Below are positions 51,108-60,511 of a stretch of 64,000 nucleotides of DNA, one piece after another. Below the pieces are notes generated by a model that saw only the letters and a list, made by a program, of their open reading frames with translations, was not told the DNA's origin and ran no database searches. Position 1 is the first letter of the stretch; every line of letters starts with the position of its first letter. Origin of the DNA: Sandaracinaceae bacterium (GTDB lineage: Bacteria; Myxococcota_A; Polyangia; Polyangiales; Sandaracinaceae); contig JAHBWG010000011.1 of assembly GCA_019637095.1 (NCBI GenBank), forward strand, positions 62,001 through 126,000, given 5' to 3'. The position numbers and the translations under genes were made by a program.

Positions 51108-53318
51108 GTGAACATCGAATCAGTGGATCGAGGCCTCGCCGGCCTGAACCCGCCGCAGCGGCGCGCGGTGCTCTACGACGGGGGCCCGCTCGTGGTGTTC
51201 GCGGGGGCGGGGAGCGGCAAGACCCGGGTGATCACCCACCGCGTCGCGCACCTCGTCGCCGAGCGCGGGGTCGCGCCTTGGAACGTGCTGGCGGTGACCT
51301 TCACCAACAAGGCGGCCGCGGAGATGCGCGAGCGCCTCGAGCGCCTCGTCGGGCCGGGCGCGCGCGACCTCTGGGTCGGGACCTTCCACGCCACCTGCGC
51401 GCGCCTCTTGCGCCGCTACGCGAAGGAGATCGGGATCGCGCGGGACTTCTCGATCTACGACGACGGCGACACGCGCGCGATGATCAAGCGGGTGGTCGCG
51501 GACCTCGCGCTCGACGAGCGCCGCTGGGATCCGAAGTACGTCGCCGGCCGGATCGCGCGCGCCAAGCAGGAGGTGCAGGCGCCCGACGCGATGGAGCTCG
51601 GCAGCGCGGTCGAGGAGCCGCTGCGCTCGATCTACACCCGCTACGAGGAGAAGATGCGCGCGGCCAACGCGCTCGACTTCGGCGACTTGATCTACCGCAT
51701 GGTCGTCGCGCTCGAGACGGACGCGGGGCTGCGCGCCGAGCTGAGCCAGCGCTTCCGGCACCTGCTCGTCGACGAGTTCCAGGACACGAACCAGGCGCAG
51801 TACCGGCTCGTGCGCGCGCTCGGCGCGTCGCACCGCCAGCTCACGGTGGTCGGCGACGACGACCAGTCGATCTACCGCTGGCGCGGCGCCGATCGCCGCA
51901 ACCTCCTCGCCTTCCGCGACGAGTTCTCCGAGGCCGCGACGATCAAGCTCGAACAGAACTACCGCTCGACGCAGCGGATCCTGCGCGCCGCCAACGCGGT
52001 GATCACGCGCGCGAGCGACCGCGAGCCCAAGGAGCTCTGGACCGACAACCCCGAGGGTCCGAAGCTCACCGTGCTCGGCTGCGAGGACGACCGGCGCGAG
52101 GCGCAGCTCATCGTGCACGCGGTCGAGGAGCTGCGCGGCGCCGGCCGCGGGCTCGACGAGATCGCGATCTTCTATCGGATCCACGCGCAGTCGCGTGGGG
52201 TCGAGGAGGCGCTCCGCGCCGCGAACGTGCCGTACCGGATCGTCGGGGGCATGCGCTTCTACGACCGCGCCGAGATCAAGGACCTGCTCGCGTACCTGCG
52301 CGTCGTGGCGAACCCCGCCGACGACGTGAGCCTGCTGCGCATCCTGAACGTGCCCGCGCGCGGGATCGGCAAGCGCTCCATCGAGGTGTTGCTCGACCTC
52401 GCGGCGAGCCGGGGGGGCGGGGTCTACGAGGCCATCGCCGCGACGGTCGCCGAGGGCGGAGCGGCGGCGAAGAAGCTCGCGCCGTTCGTGGGGCTGATCG
52501 AGGCGCTGCGCCGCCAGAAGGCCGAGGGCGCGCCGCTCGCCGCGCTCGGCTACGCGGCCTACGCGGACAGCGGCTACGAGGGGTGGCTGAACGAGCAGGA
52601 CTCGCCCGACGCGGACGCGCGCAAGCAGAACCTGCTCGAGCTGCTCGGCGCGATGCAGCTCGCGCAAGAGGACGACGCGGAGCTCGACCTCGCCGGGTTC
52701 CTCGAGCGGGTGACCCTCGACGCCGGCGATCAAGCCGAGGGCGAGGAGGGTGAGAAGCTCACGCTGATGACCGTGCACGCCGCCAAGGGGCTCGAGTTCC
52801 CGGTGGTGATCGTCGCGGGGCTCGAGGAGGACACGTTCCCGTTCCGCCGCACGCAGGAGCCGCTCGACGTCGAGGCGCTCGAGGAGGAGCGGCGGCTCGC
52901 GTACGTGGCGCTCACGCGCGCCGAGGAGCGCCTGCTCCTCACGTGGGCGCGGGTGCGTCGCTTCTTCGGGCGCGACGTGCGGTACATGACGCCGTCGCGG
53001 TTCTTGCTCGAGCTCCCCGCCCAGGACGTGTCCTTCGCGGGCATCGCGCCGACGCGCGCGGCGACGCGCCCGAGCCCGGCGGCGTGGATCGAGCCGCCGG
53101 CGCGGCGCCCGCGGGCGGCCCCGGGGGACTCGTACGTCGATCGGTCCGAGGGCACCGACGAGGGCGGCGGCGCCTACGTCGGCATGAAGGTGCGCCACGG
53201 CAAGCTCGGCCTCGGACGGATCGTCCGCCTCGATCGCACGAGCCCGCCCCGCGCCGCCGTCGACTTCGGCGACGGCGGGCTGCGCACGATCCAGCTGAGC
53301 TACCTGTCGCCGGCGTGA
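51108..53318 (+). CDS. pcrA: UvrD/PcrA-type SF1A DNA helicase
   Basis: This is a 736-aa helicase that starts with GTG at 51108. Motifs: Q motif LNPPQRRAVL, Walker A AGAGSGKT (32-39), DEFQDTN (222-228), VVGDDDQSIYRWRGADRRN, LEQNYRSTQRIL, LMTVHAAKGLEFPVVI and RRLAYVALTRAEERLLL. The C-terminal ~90 residues include a PcrA/UvrD-like tail module (GMKVRHGKLGLGRIVRLD and VDFGDGGLRTIQLSYL), a Tudor-like fold that contacts RNA polymerase in relatives. That tail distinguishes it from the Rep-like helicase at 43.8 kb. It is used in nucleotide excision and transcription-coupled repair. Confidence 0.92.
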   Translation: MNIESVDRGLAGLNPPQRRAVLYDGGPLVVFAGAGSGKTRVITHRVAHLVAERGVAPWNVLAVTFTNKAAAEMRERLERLVGPGARDLWVGTFHATCARLLRRYAKEIGIARDFSIYDDGDTRAMIKRVVADLALDERRWDPKYVAGRIARAKQEVQAPDAMELGSAVEEPLRSIYTRYEEKMRAANALDFGDLIYRMVVALETDAGLRAELSQRFRHLLVDEFQDTNQAQYRLVRALGASHRQLTVVGDDDQSIYRWRGADRRNLLAFRDEFSEAATIKLEQNYRSTQRILRAANAVITRASDREPKELWTDNPEGPKLTVLGCEDDRREAQLIVHAVEELRGAGRGLDEIAIFYRIHAQSRGVEEALRAANVPYRIVGGMRFYDRAEIKDLLAYLRVVANPADDVSLLRILNVPARGIGKRSIEVLLDLAASRGGGVYEAIAATVAEGGAAAKKLAPFVGLIEALRRQKAEGAPLAALGYAAYADSGYEGWLNEQDSPDADARKQNLLELLGAMQLAQEDDAELDLAGFLERVTLDAGDQAEGEEGEKLTLMTVHAAKGLEFPVVIVAGLEEDTFPFRRTQEPLDVEALEEERRLAYVALTRAEERLLLTWARVRRFFGRDVRYMTPSRFLLELPAQDVSFAGIAPTRAATRPSPAAWIEPPARRPRAAPGDSYVDRSEGTDEGGGAYVGMKVRHGKLGLGRIVRLDRTSPPRAAVDFGDGGLRTIQLSYLSPA

Positions 53319-53331
53319 CGCCGGCGCGAGC

Positions 53332-53658
53332 TCAGGCGGCCTTGCCCTTGGCCTTGTCGGCCTTCGCCGGCTTGTCGGGCTTGGGCGGAGCATCGGCCTT
53401 CGCCTCGCTCTTGGCCTCGGCGCTCTTGCTCTCACCGGCCTCGGACTTCCCCTCGCCGGTCGACTTCTTGGCCGCGGGCTTGTGGTAGAGGTCCGCGTAC
53501 CAGCCGTCGCCCTTGAGGATGAAGTTCCCGCCGCTGATGAGCCGCTGCGCCTTGGCTTTCCCGCAGCTCGGGCACTTGCGGACCGGGTTCTCGGAGATGC
53601 GCTGCTCCTTCTCCCACTGGTGTCCGCAAGCACTGCACCCGTACTCGTACGTCGGCAT
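53332..53658 (-). CDS. FmdB-family zinc ribbon protein
   Basis: This is a 108-aa protein. It begins MPTYEYGCSACGHQWEKEQ, the FmdB signature, and has a second CxxC in KCPSCGK, giving a zinc ribbon (about 8-38). Residues of about 66-108 form a Lys/Ala/Glu/Asp-rich low-complexity tail. FmdB proteins are widespread and poorly understood; suggested roles are regulatory. It is convergent with the pcrA-like helicase gene and follows the pspA-like gene in direction. Confidence 0.88.
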   Translation of the reverse strand: MPTYEYGCSACGHQWEKEQRISENPVRKCPSCGKAKAQRLISGGNFILKGDGWYADLYHKPAAKKSTGEGKSEAGESKSAEAKSEAKADAPPKPDKPAKADKAKGKAA

Positions 53659-53717
53659 GGCCCGCAAGATGGGGCGCCCGCTCGGGCCGGTCAAGTGCGC
53701 GGCCCGCCGGCCGCGCC

Positions 53718-54524
<807 letters not shown>

Positions 54525-54535
54525 GACGTCCCTCC

Positions 54536-54937
54536 TCAGGCGCCTTCCGCGATCAGGTCGCGGAGCTGGGGGTGGTGCTTGCTGAGCGCGATCGAGAAGT
54601 CGTCCAGGGTCCCGGAGAATTCGCTGAAGTCGAGGTTCTCGAGGCGCAGCGTCGCGATCATCACGAGGTCGCCGTTCACGATGCCGTAGGCGCCGTGGAT
54701 CATGTCCTCCGCGTTGAAGCGCAGGAGCGTCTGATAGAGCGCCTCGCGGCGGGACGCCGGGACCTTCTCGAGCTCGAGGACCTTGAGCCGGAAGATCACC
54801 AGCTCCTCGGTGATGCCCACGACGATGTGGTCGCGCGCGTCCGACGGGTCGGTCACGAGCCACGTGTCGTCGGCGACCATCTTGTGGGGATGGCCCGACC
54901 GCGTCAGGTAGGCCTCGATGTCCTCTCTCGTCCGCAT
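54536..54937 (-). CDS. YbjN-family protein
   Basis: This is a 133-aa protein with the YbjN/type III secretion-chaperone-like fold. It starts MRTREDIEAYLTRSGHPHKM, with a strand block TWLVTDPSDARDHIVVGI and the helix-strand ALYQTLLRFNAEDMIHGAYGI, then VMIATLRLENLDFSEFSGTL. YbjN affects motility and stress phenotypes in enterobacteria; the molecular role is not known. The pairing with PspA, 11 nt away and sharing the ribosome-site region, suggests a shared envelope-stress function. That is inference. Confidence 0.75.
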   Translation of the reverse strand: MRTREDIEAYLTRSGHPHKMVADDTWLVTDPSDARDHIVVGITEELVIFRLKVLELEKVPASRREALYQTLLRFNAEDMIHGAYGIVNGDLVMIATLRLENLDFSEFSGTLDDFSIALSKHHPQLRDLIAEGA

Positions 54938-55023
54938 TCGCCTCCTCGATCCGCCGCGCGACGATGGGGGTGCGCAGCGCGCGCGAGCCTACCGCCGATC
55001 GGGTTTGCCGGACAAGGCGCGCG

Positions 55024-55044
55024 GGCCCGGGGTTATTCCGGGCC
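55024..55044 (-). terminator. Hairpin after the acetyltransferase-like gene
   Basis: GGCCCGG (55024-55030) pairs with CCGGGCC (55038-55044) across loop GGTTATT, 9 nt after the stop at 55054. There is no U-tract. Confidence 0.45.
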
Positions 55045-55053
55045 GCGTGCGGC

Positions 55054-55950
55054 TCACATCTCTTCGTCGGTCGGGTTGACGAGCTTGCGCGTCCAGAGGA
55101 TCGCGTCCTTGCGCGCGCCGCTCGAGTAGATCCCGCCGGCGAGCAGGCCCGTCTTGCGGAAGCCGGTCGCGGTGTAGGCGGTCGCGACGCCGATGTCGTC
55201 GCTCGGCGCGAAGCCGAACGCGCTGACGATCCCGCGGTCCTCGAGCTGCTGGCAGAGCACGCGCATGCCGGCGGTGACCGCGAGCACGTCGAGGTCGTCC
55301 TCCGGCGGGCGGAGCACCTCGATGAGCGAGTGCCCGAAGCAGTCCTGGTACTCCGCGCTCAGGTAGTTGGGCCGGCCGCGCTTGGACGTCGCCTCGACGA
55401 AGATGCGCGACGCCTCGCGGCCGAAGTCGTCGAACGAGTTCAGGCCCTTGTCCTTGCGCCACACCTCGTCGCGCGCCTTGTGCGCGGCGGCGGCCTCGAT
55501 CTCGGTGATCGTGACCGACGAGAGATCCTCGGGCACCTCGCGCGCGTTCTTCTTGCCGTGCGCGACCGTGCGCTCGGCGAGGCGCACGGCCTCCGCGCTC
55601 AGCTCGAGCGACGCCGTGCGCTCGTTGATCAGGCAGCCGCACAGGTGGCCGTCGCTCCGCTTGTAGAAACCGGGGATCGTGCCCTCGCGCACGAAGCCGA
55701 CCCGCGTCCACGACGAGACCTCGTCCTTCTCGACGAGCGTGATCACCTTCTCGACGCCCTCGCGCTTGGCGACGGACTGGATGAACAGCCGCTTCGCGGG
55801 CAACGCGCCGGAGCGGAAGTCGATCACGCGGATGAAGCCGATGCGGCGGTTCAAGAGCAGGCACAAGAACGCGCTGTCGCTCTTGAAGTGGAGCTCCTCC
55901 ACCATCGGAGCCTTCGTCGTGTTGCGCGCCGTCGCGGTAGCCCTGGCCAT
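55054..55950 (-). CDS. AblB-like GNAT acetyltransferase-family protein
   Basis: This is a 298-aa protein. The order of elements resembles AblB, the beta-lysine acetyltransferase: IRVIDFRSGALPAKRLF, then VEKVITLVEKDEVSSWTRVGF and EGTIPGFYKRSDGHLCG, a long linker, and C-terminal GVATAYTATGFRKTGLLAGG with a final DAILWTRKL strand. Start is taken at ATG 55950 (MARATATARN), with AGGGGTG upstream; the ATG at 55995 would add 15 residues. A lysine 2,3-aminomutase gene (ablA) is not adjacent, so beta-lysine as substrate is uncertain. Acyl-CoA-dependent transfer is likely. Confidence 0.6.
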   Translation of the reverse strand: MARATATARNTTKAPMVEELHFKSDSAFLCLLLNRRIGFIRVIDFRSGALPAKRLFIQSVAKREGVEKVITLVEKDEVSSWTRVGFVREGTIPGFYKRSDGHLCGCLINERTASLELSAEAVRLAERTVAHGKKNAREVPEDLSSVTITEIEAAAAHKARDEVWRKDKGLNSFDDFGREASRIFVEATSKRGRPNYLSAEYQDCFGHSLIEVLRPPEDDLDVLAVTAGMRVLCQQLEDRGIVSAFGFAPSDDIGVATAYTATGFRKTGLLAGGIYSSGARKDAILWTRKLVNPTDEEM

Positions 55951-56029
55951 GAACACCCCTGGGTTGAAGGCGCAGCACCATAGGTCGCGCTCCAAAACGT
56001 GTCAACGTCGGGGCACCCGCGCGGATTGT

Positions 56030-57445
56030 TCAAGGATCTCGCCGGTACACCGCCTCGGTCGCGGCCTCGCGCAGGAGCACCTCGTAGAGGTCGGGGGCGC
56101 TCGCGCCGGCCTCGCGCGCGGCCGCCGCGCGCTCGAGCGCGTCGTCGATCGCGACCGCGAACACGTCCTCGTCGACCGCGCCCTCGATCACGCGGCCGCT
56201 CACGTAGAACGTCGGCGTCGAGCGCGCGCCGAGCCGCCTCGCGAGCGCGATGTCCGCGTCGATGGCGGCGTCGTGCTCCGTCCCGGCGACGGCCGCCTCG
56301 AAGCGCGCGAGGTCGAGGCCGAGCTCCTCCGCGTAGACCGCGAGGTCGTGGCGCCCGAGCGCGCGGCGGTTCTCGACGAGCACGTCGTGCATGCGCCAGA
56401 AGCCCTCGTCGCCCTGCTGCGCGTACGCCTCCATCGCCGCCCGCGCGGCCGGGCGCGCGCGCGCGTGGCCGGGCAGCGGGTTGTGGCGGAAGACGTAGCG
56501 GAGCTGGTCCGGGTAGCGCGCGTCGAGCGCCTCGAGCGTGGGTACCACGCTCCCGCACCACGGGCACTCGAAGTCGCTGAACATCACGATGGTGACCGGG
56601 GCGTCGGCCGCGCCGCGCTGCGGCCGCCCGTCGATCGGCACCGCGTAGAGCACACGGCGATCGAGCCGGATCCGCGCGCGCTCGCGCTCGAGCGCCTCGC
56701 GGCTCGGCGCGCGCTCGAGCGACTCGCGCATCGCGGCCGCGTAGAGCAGCCGGCGCGGGACGCCGCGCGCCATCGCCTGCCGCGCGAGCGAGGCCTCCTC
56801 TTCGAAGACCGCGCCGAGCTCGGCGAGCGAGAGCGCCCCGAGGATCATGCGGCCGTTCAGGAAGTACGTCGGGGTGCCGCGCACGCCCGCGCGGTCGGCG
56901 ACGCCGAGGTCGTCCTCGACGCGCGCGGCATGGCGCTGGAAGCGGATCGCGTCGCGCACGGCGCCCGCGTCGAGGCCGAGGCCCGCGGCGAGGCGCGACA
57001 GGCCGCGGTCGTGGAGCGCGTCGGGGCTCTCGAGGATCGCGTCGTGCATCGCCCAGAAGCCGTCGACGCCGCGCTGCGCGCGCGCCTCCTCGACGGCCAT
57101 CGCCGCGTCCATCGCGCGCTCGTGCATCGGCAGCGGGAGGTGGCGGTGGTGGACGCGCAGCGCGTCTGGGTGCGCCGCGAGCAGCTCGTCGAAGACCTCC
57201 GCCATCTGCTGGCAGTACGGGCACTCGAAGTCGGTGAACACGACGAGCGTGACGAGCGGCTCCGCCGCGCCGCGGCCGGGCGAGTCGTCGAGCGGCACGT
57301 GCACGCGCGCGAGATCGGGCCGCTCCGCCCACGGCCCGTCGACGGCCGGGGGCTCGTCGAGCGTGGCGGCGACGGGGGCCGCGCCGCCGCACGACGCGAG
57401 CAGGAGGGCGAGCGCGAGCCATCGAGCCACGCCGGTTGATGCCAT
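56030..57445 (-). CDS. Lipoprotein with two DsbA-like thioredoxin domains
   Basis: This is a 471-aa lipoprotein (signal ending LLLASC, Cys about 19). Two consecutive DsbA-fold (thioredoxin_4) domains follow. Domain 1 has FECPYCQ (C75, C78) and the cis-Pro loop GVRGTPTYFLNG. Domain 2 has FECPWCG (C294, C297) and RSTPTFYVSG. Each includes a helical insertion with QMxxVF or FWxMHDxL motifs. Such proteins catalyse or shuttle disulfides or reduce substrates in the periplasm. It has no DsbB/VKOR partner nearby. The three-domain relative lies at 58.3 kb with one gene between them. Confidence 0.87.
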   Translation of the reverse strand: MASTGVARWLALALLLASCGGAAPVAATLDEPPAVDGPWAERPDLARVHVPLDDSPGRGAAEPLVTLVVFTDFECPYCQQMAEVFDELLAAHPDALRVHHRHLPLPMHERAMDAAMAVEEARAQRGVDGFWAMHDAILESPDALHDRGLSRLAAGLGLDAGAVRDAIRFQRHAARVEDDLGVADRAGVRGTPTYFLNGRMILGALSLAELGAVFEEEASLARQAMARGVPRRLLYAAAMRESLERAPSREALERERARIRLDRRVLYAVPIDGRPQRGAADAPVTIVMFSDFECPWCGSVVPTLEALDARYPDQLRYVFRHNPLPGHARARPAARAAMEAYAQQGDEGFWRMHDVLVENRRALGRHDLAVYAEELGLDLARFEAAVAGTEHDAAIDADIALARRLGARSTPTFYVSGRVIEGAVDEDVFAVAIDDALERAAAAREAGASAPDLYEVLLREAATEAVYRRDP

Positions 57446-57522
57446 GGCCCGCGCGCGAAGCAAAGCGGTGCAGGCTCGGACTCGGTCGCGAAGGACATCG
57501 GTCTTCGCCATGACTTCAGGGG

Positions 57523-58146
57523 TCAATCTTCATCGCGGTGCTGCGCGATCTCCCACAGCTCGATGAACTTGTCGCGGACGTAGGGATCCAGCTGCAACGC
57601 GAAGTCTCGCGGGATCTCCGCCACACCGATCAGCCGCATCACATCGGTGAGGTCCTGCATCCTGTGGGGCGCAGTCATGCCGGAGGCGAGCTTGAGCTCG
57701 ATCAGCGCCGGGAGGCCGAGCACACGGTACTTGTCGCCAGCGATCGACACGCTCTTCGGCTCGGGCATCACGACGGGTTTTGGCTTTCCGTCTCCGGGGT
57801 AGTCGCCGGTGATCAAGAAATCGATCTTGACGCCGTGCACGGCGTCTCTCACCGCCTTGCCGCCCGCACGCAGGTTGAGGTAGCCGCGGCCGAGCCACTG
57901 CTCTTTGAACTGCGCGAGCCCTTCCCGTGTGATCAGGACGTCCACGTCCTCGGTCGCGCGCACGAATCCGTGGACGCCGAGGCTCAGCGCGCCCGCGATC
58001 GCGTAGTCGATGCCCGCATCGTCGAGATGGCGGGCGATCGCTTCGGCAGCGAGGTGCAGGGGCGACTTGCCCACGAAATATTCTCCCAGATACCCGAGGA
58101 TCGCGTCGACGCGACGGTCGAGCGCCTCACCACCGAGGCTGTCCAC
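57523..58146 (-). CDS. Orphan nucleotidyltransferase-like protein
   Basis: This is a 207-aa protein with the nucleotidyltransferase signature IAGALSLGVHGFVRATEDVDVLI, where the paired Asp residues (EDVDV) would bind metal, and a further Asp in VKIDFLITGD. It resembles DUF6036/AbiEii-type transferases. A full AbiEii toxin is longer, and no AbiEi antitoxin gene is next to it. Its codon use is noticeably less GC-rich than the neighbouring DsbA-type genes, which suggests recent acquisition. Function is unknown; it could nucleotidylate tRNA or proteins. Confidence 0.75.
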   Translation of the reverse strand: MDSLGGEALDRRVDAILGYLGEYFVGKSPLHLAAEAIARHLDDAGIDYAIAGALSLGVHGFVRATEDVDVLITREGLAQFKEQWLGRGYLNLRAGGKAVRDAVHGVKIDFLITGDYPGDGKPKPVVMPEPKSVSIAGDKYRVLGLPALIELKLASGMTAPHRMQDLTDVMRLIGVAEIPRDFALQLDPYVRDKFIELWEIAQHRDED

Positions 58147-58240
58147 GACGGAAGGTTAGCACGCGCCGAGCCGGGCTCCGTGCAGCGCCACGTGCCCCGA
58201 TGCCACGAGGCCGAGGTGAACGAGCCGGCGCTGAAACGGA

Positions 58241-58273
58241 CGAGGCCGCCCCCCGGGGTGGGGAGCGGCCTCG
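58241..58273 (-). terminator. Hairpin downstream of the triple-DsbA gene
   Basis: CGAGGCCGC (58241-58249) pairs with GCGGCCTCG (58265-58273), followed in the minus direction by TCCGTTT. A second smaller hairpin (GCCTCC/GGAGGC, about 58285-58301) lies between it and the stop at 58321. Confidence 0.6.
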
Positions 58274-58320
58274 TGGGGGGTCACGCCTCCTCGAGGGAGG
58301 CGCTCACGCGGTCACGCGGA

Positions 58321-60393
58321 TCACTGGCCGAGCGCGCGGTTGATCGCCGCCTCGAAGGCGGGGAAGGGCTGCGCGCCCTGGACGAGCCGGCCGTTGATGA
58401 AGCAGCTCGGCGTGCCGATGCGGGCACCGGCGTTCTGCACCGCGTCCATGTCCGCCTGGACGGCGGCCTGGTGGGTGCGGTTGTCGAGCGCGGCGCGGAA
58501 GCGGTTCATGTCGATCCCGCCGACCTGCTGCGCGAAGCGCTCGAGGTTCTCGCGCGAGAGCTCGCGCTGGTTCTGGAAGAGGAGGTCGTGGTACTGCCAG
58601 AACTTCGTCGAGCCGCCCTGCGCGAACACCTCGCGCGCGGCCTCGGCCGCGGGCCCGGCGTTCTGGTGGAAGGGCAGCGGGTAGTCGCGCCACACGATCC
58701 GCACCTGGTTGCCGTAGCGCTCGACGACCTGGTCGAGCGTCGGCCCGATGCGCGAGCAGAAGGGGCACTCGAAGTCGCTGAAGATCTGGATCGTGACGCG
58801 CGCGTTGGCCGGCCCGCGGGTCGGCGCGTTGCGCGGCACGGCGATCTCGTAGACCTGGTCGGGCGGCGGCTCGGCCGGCTCGGCCGGGCGCGCCGGCGCG
58901 GCGGCGCCGGGGAGCATCTGCGGCGAGGTGTGCCCGTCGCGGATGAGCGCGTCGTAGATCTGGGCGCGCGGGGTGCCGCTCTCGATGAGGCGCCGCGCAC
59001 GCGCGAGCTCCTCGTTGATCACGGCCTCGAACGCCGGGAACGGCTGCGCGCCGCGGAGGTTGCGCCCGTTGATGAAGAAGGACGGCGTGCCGCTCGCGCC
59101 GAGCTGGCGCGCGAGCGCCTGGTCGGCCTCGATGGCGGCCTGGTGCGTGTGCTCGTCGAGCGCGCGGCGGAACTGCGCCATGTTGATGCGCGGCAGCGCC
59201 TGCGCCCACTGCTCGAGGTTCTCGCGCGTGAGGTTCTGCTGATTCTCGAAGAGGGTGTCGTGGTAGGCCCAGAACGCCTCGTCGCCGAGCTGACGCTGCA
59301 CCTCCATCGAGGCCTCCGCCGCGGGCATCGCGTTCGGGTGGAAGGGCAGCGGGTTGTGCTTGAACACGACCCGCACGTCGTTGCCCCAGCGCTCACGGAT
59401 CTGCTGGATCGTCGGGCCGACGCGCGCGCAGAAGGGGCACTGGAACTCGCTGAACTCGACGATCGTCACGAGCGCGTTCGCCGGGCCCTTGGCGGGCGAG
59501 TTGCCGACCGGCACGCGGTAGATCGCGGCCGGGTCCGGCTGCGGGGGCGCCGGGCGATCCGCCTCGGGCTGCGACGGCTCGGGCGGCGGCGAGGTGCGCG
59601 CGGTGCGCATGAGCGCGGCGTACACCTGGTTGCGCGGCGTGCCGGCGCGCACCATGCGCTGCGCGTTCGCGAGCTCCTGGCGCACGATGCGGTCGAAGTT
59701 CTCGTACGGCTGCGCGCCGCTGAGGTTCACGCCGTTGATGAAGAACGCCGGCGTGCCGCGCGCGCCGAGCTGGTTGGCGGCCGCCTGGTCGCGGGTGATG
59801 GACGCCTGGTGCGCGTTCGTGTCGAGCGCGCGCCGGAAGCGGTTCATGTCGAGGTTGAGCTGCTGCGCGTAGCGCTCGAGGTCGGGGCGCGTGAGCGCGG
59901 CGCGGTTCTCGAAGAGGACCCCGTGCATCGCCCAGAACTTCTCGTTGCCGCCCTGCGCGTAGGCCTCGAGCGCGGCCTGCGCGGCGGGGCCCGCGTTCTG
60001 GTGGAAGGGCAGCGGGTTGTCCCGCCACACGATGCGGAGGTTGTTGCCGTGCTCGTTCATCAGCCGCGTGAGCGTCGGCTCGACGCGCTGGCAGAAGGGG
60101 CACTCGTAGTCGGACCACATGACGATGGTCACGAGGGCGTCGTCGGGGCCGCGCTGGGGCGCGTTCTCCGGCACTTCGGCGCGCAGCCGCACGACCTCGC
60201 CCTCGGCGGCGGGGGCGTCGGCGGCGGCGCCGGCGCTCGGCTCTTCGCCGCCGCGCCGCGGGCTGTCGTCGACGTTGATCGTCGCCAGCCGAGACTCGCC
60301 GTCGCCGCTACCGCTGTGGCCGATCAGGTTCCCGATCGCCAAGCCCGCGACGAAGGCGATCAAGATCGAGATGATCGCAGATCCCTTGCTCAT
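58321..60393 (-). CDS. Membrane-anchored protein with three DsbA-like domains
   Basis: This is a 690-aa protein. An N-terminal membrane anchor (IISILIAFVAGLAIGNLIG, 7-25) is followed by a Pro/Ala/Gly linker and three DsbA-fold domains about 222 residues apart. Their CPFC motifs are at C98/C101, C319/C322 and C543/C546. The cis-Pro loops are GTPAFFING, GTPSFFING and GTPSCFING; the third has an extra Cys next to the cis-Pro. The linkers are Pro-rich (EPSQPEADRPAPPQPDP). Such triple thioredoxin arrays are unusual. It has its own leader region (60394-60492) with an inverted repeat. Confidence 0.9.
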   Translation of the reverse strand: MSKGSAIISILIAFVAGLAIGNLIGHSGSGDGESRLATINVDDSPRRGGEEPSAGAAADAPAAEGEVVRLRAEVPENAPQRGPDDALVTIVMWSDYECPFCQRVEPTLTRLMNEHGNNLRIVWRDNPLPFHQNAGPAAQAALEAYAQGGNEKFWAMHGVLFENRAALTRPDLERYAQQLNLDMNRFRRALDTNAHQASITRDQAAANQLGARGTPAFFINGVNLSGAQPYENFDRIVRQELANAQRMVRAGTPRNQVYAALMRTARTSPPPEPSQPEADRPAPPQPDPAAIYRVPVGNSPAKGPANALVTIVEFSEFQCPFCARVGPTIQQIRERWGNDVRVVFKHNPLPFHPNAMPAAEASMEVQRQLGDEAFWAYHDTLFENQQNLTRENLEQWAQALPRINMAQFRRALDEHTHQAAIEADQALARQLGASGTPSFFINGRNLRGAQPFPAFEAVINEELARARRLIESGTPRAQIYDALIRDGHTSPQMLPGAAAPARPAEPAEPPPDQVYEIAVPRNAPTRGPANARVTIQIFSDFECPFCSRIGPTLDQVVERYGNQVRIVWRDYPLPFHQNAGPAAEAAREVFAQGGSTKFWQYHDLLFQNQRELSRENLERFAQQVGGIDMNRFRAALDNRTHQAAVQADMDAVQNAGARIGTPSCFINGRLVQGAQPFPAFEAAINRALGQ

Positions 60394-60415
60394 GTTCGTT
60401 CAAACCTTTCCAGGC

Positions 60416-60444
60416 GCTCGCGCGCAGACACACGCCGCGCGAGC
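60416..60444 (-). promoter_or_regulatory. Inverted repeat in the leader of the triple-DsbA gene
   Basis: GCTCGCGCG (60416-60424) pairs with CGCGCGAGC (60436-60444), 22 nt before the ATG at 60393. It could be an operator or an RNA hairpin near the ribosome site (AAAGG at about 60405). Beyond it, 60450-60492 is low-complexity, with repeated CGTTCGT/CGTT motifs. Confidence 0.35.
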
Positions 60445-60492
60445 ACACGTTCGTCGTTCACTCGTTCGTTGTCGTTGGTGGGTCGTGGGTGG

Positions 60493-60511
60493 GGCGCCCC
60501 GAGCGGGCGCC
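60493..60511 (-). terminator. Hairpin directly after the exported-protein gene
   Basis: GGCGCCC (60493-60499) pairs with GGGCGCC (60505-60511) across loop CGAGC, immediately after the stop codon at 60512-60514 on the minus strand. Confidence 0.45.
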
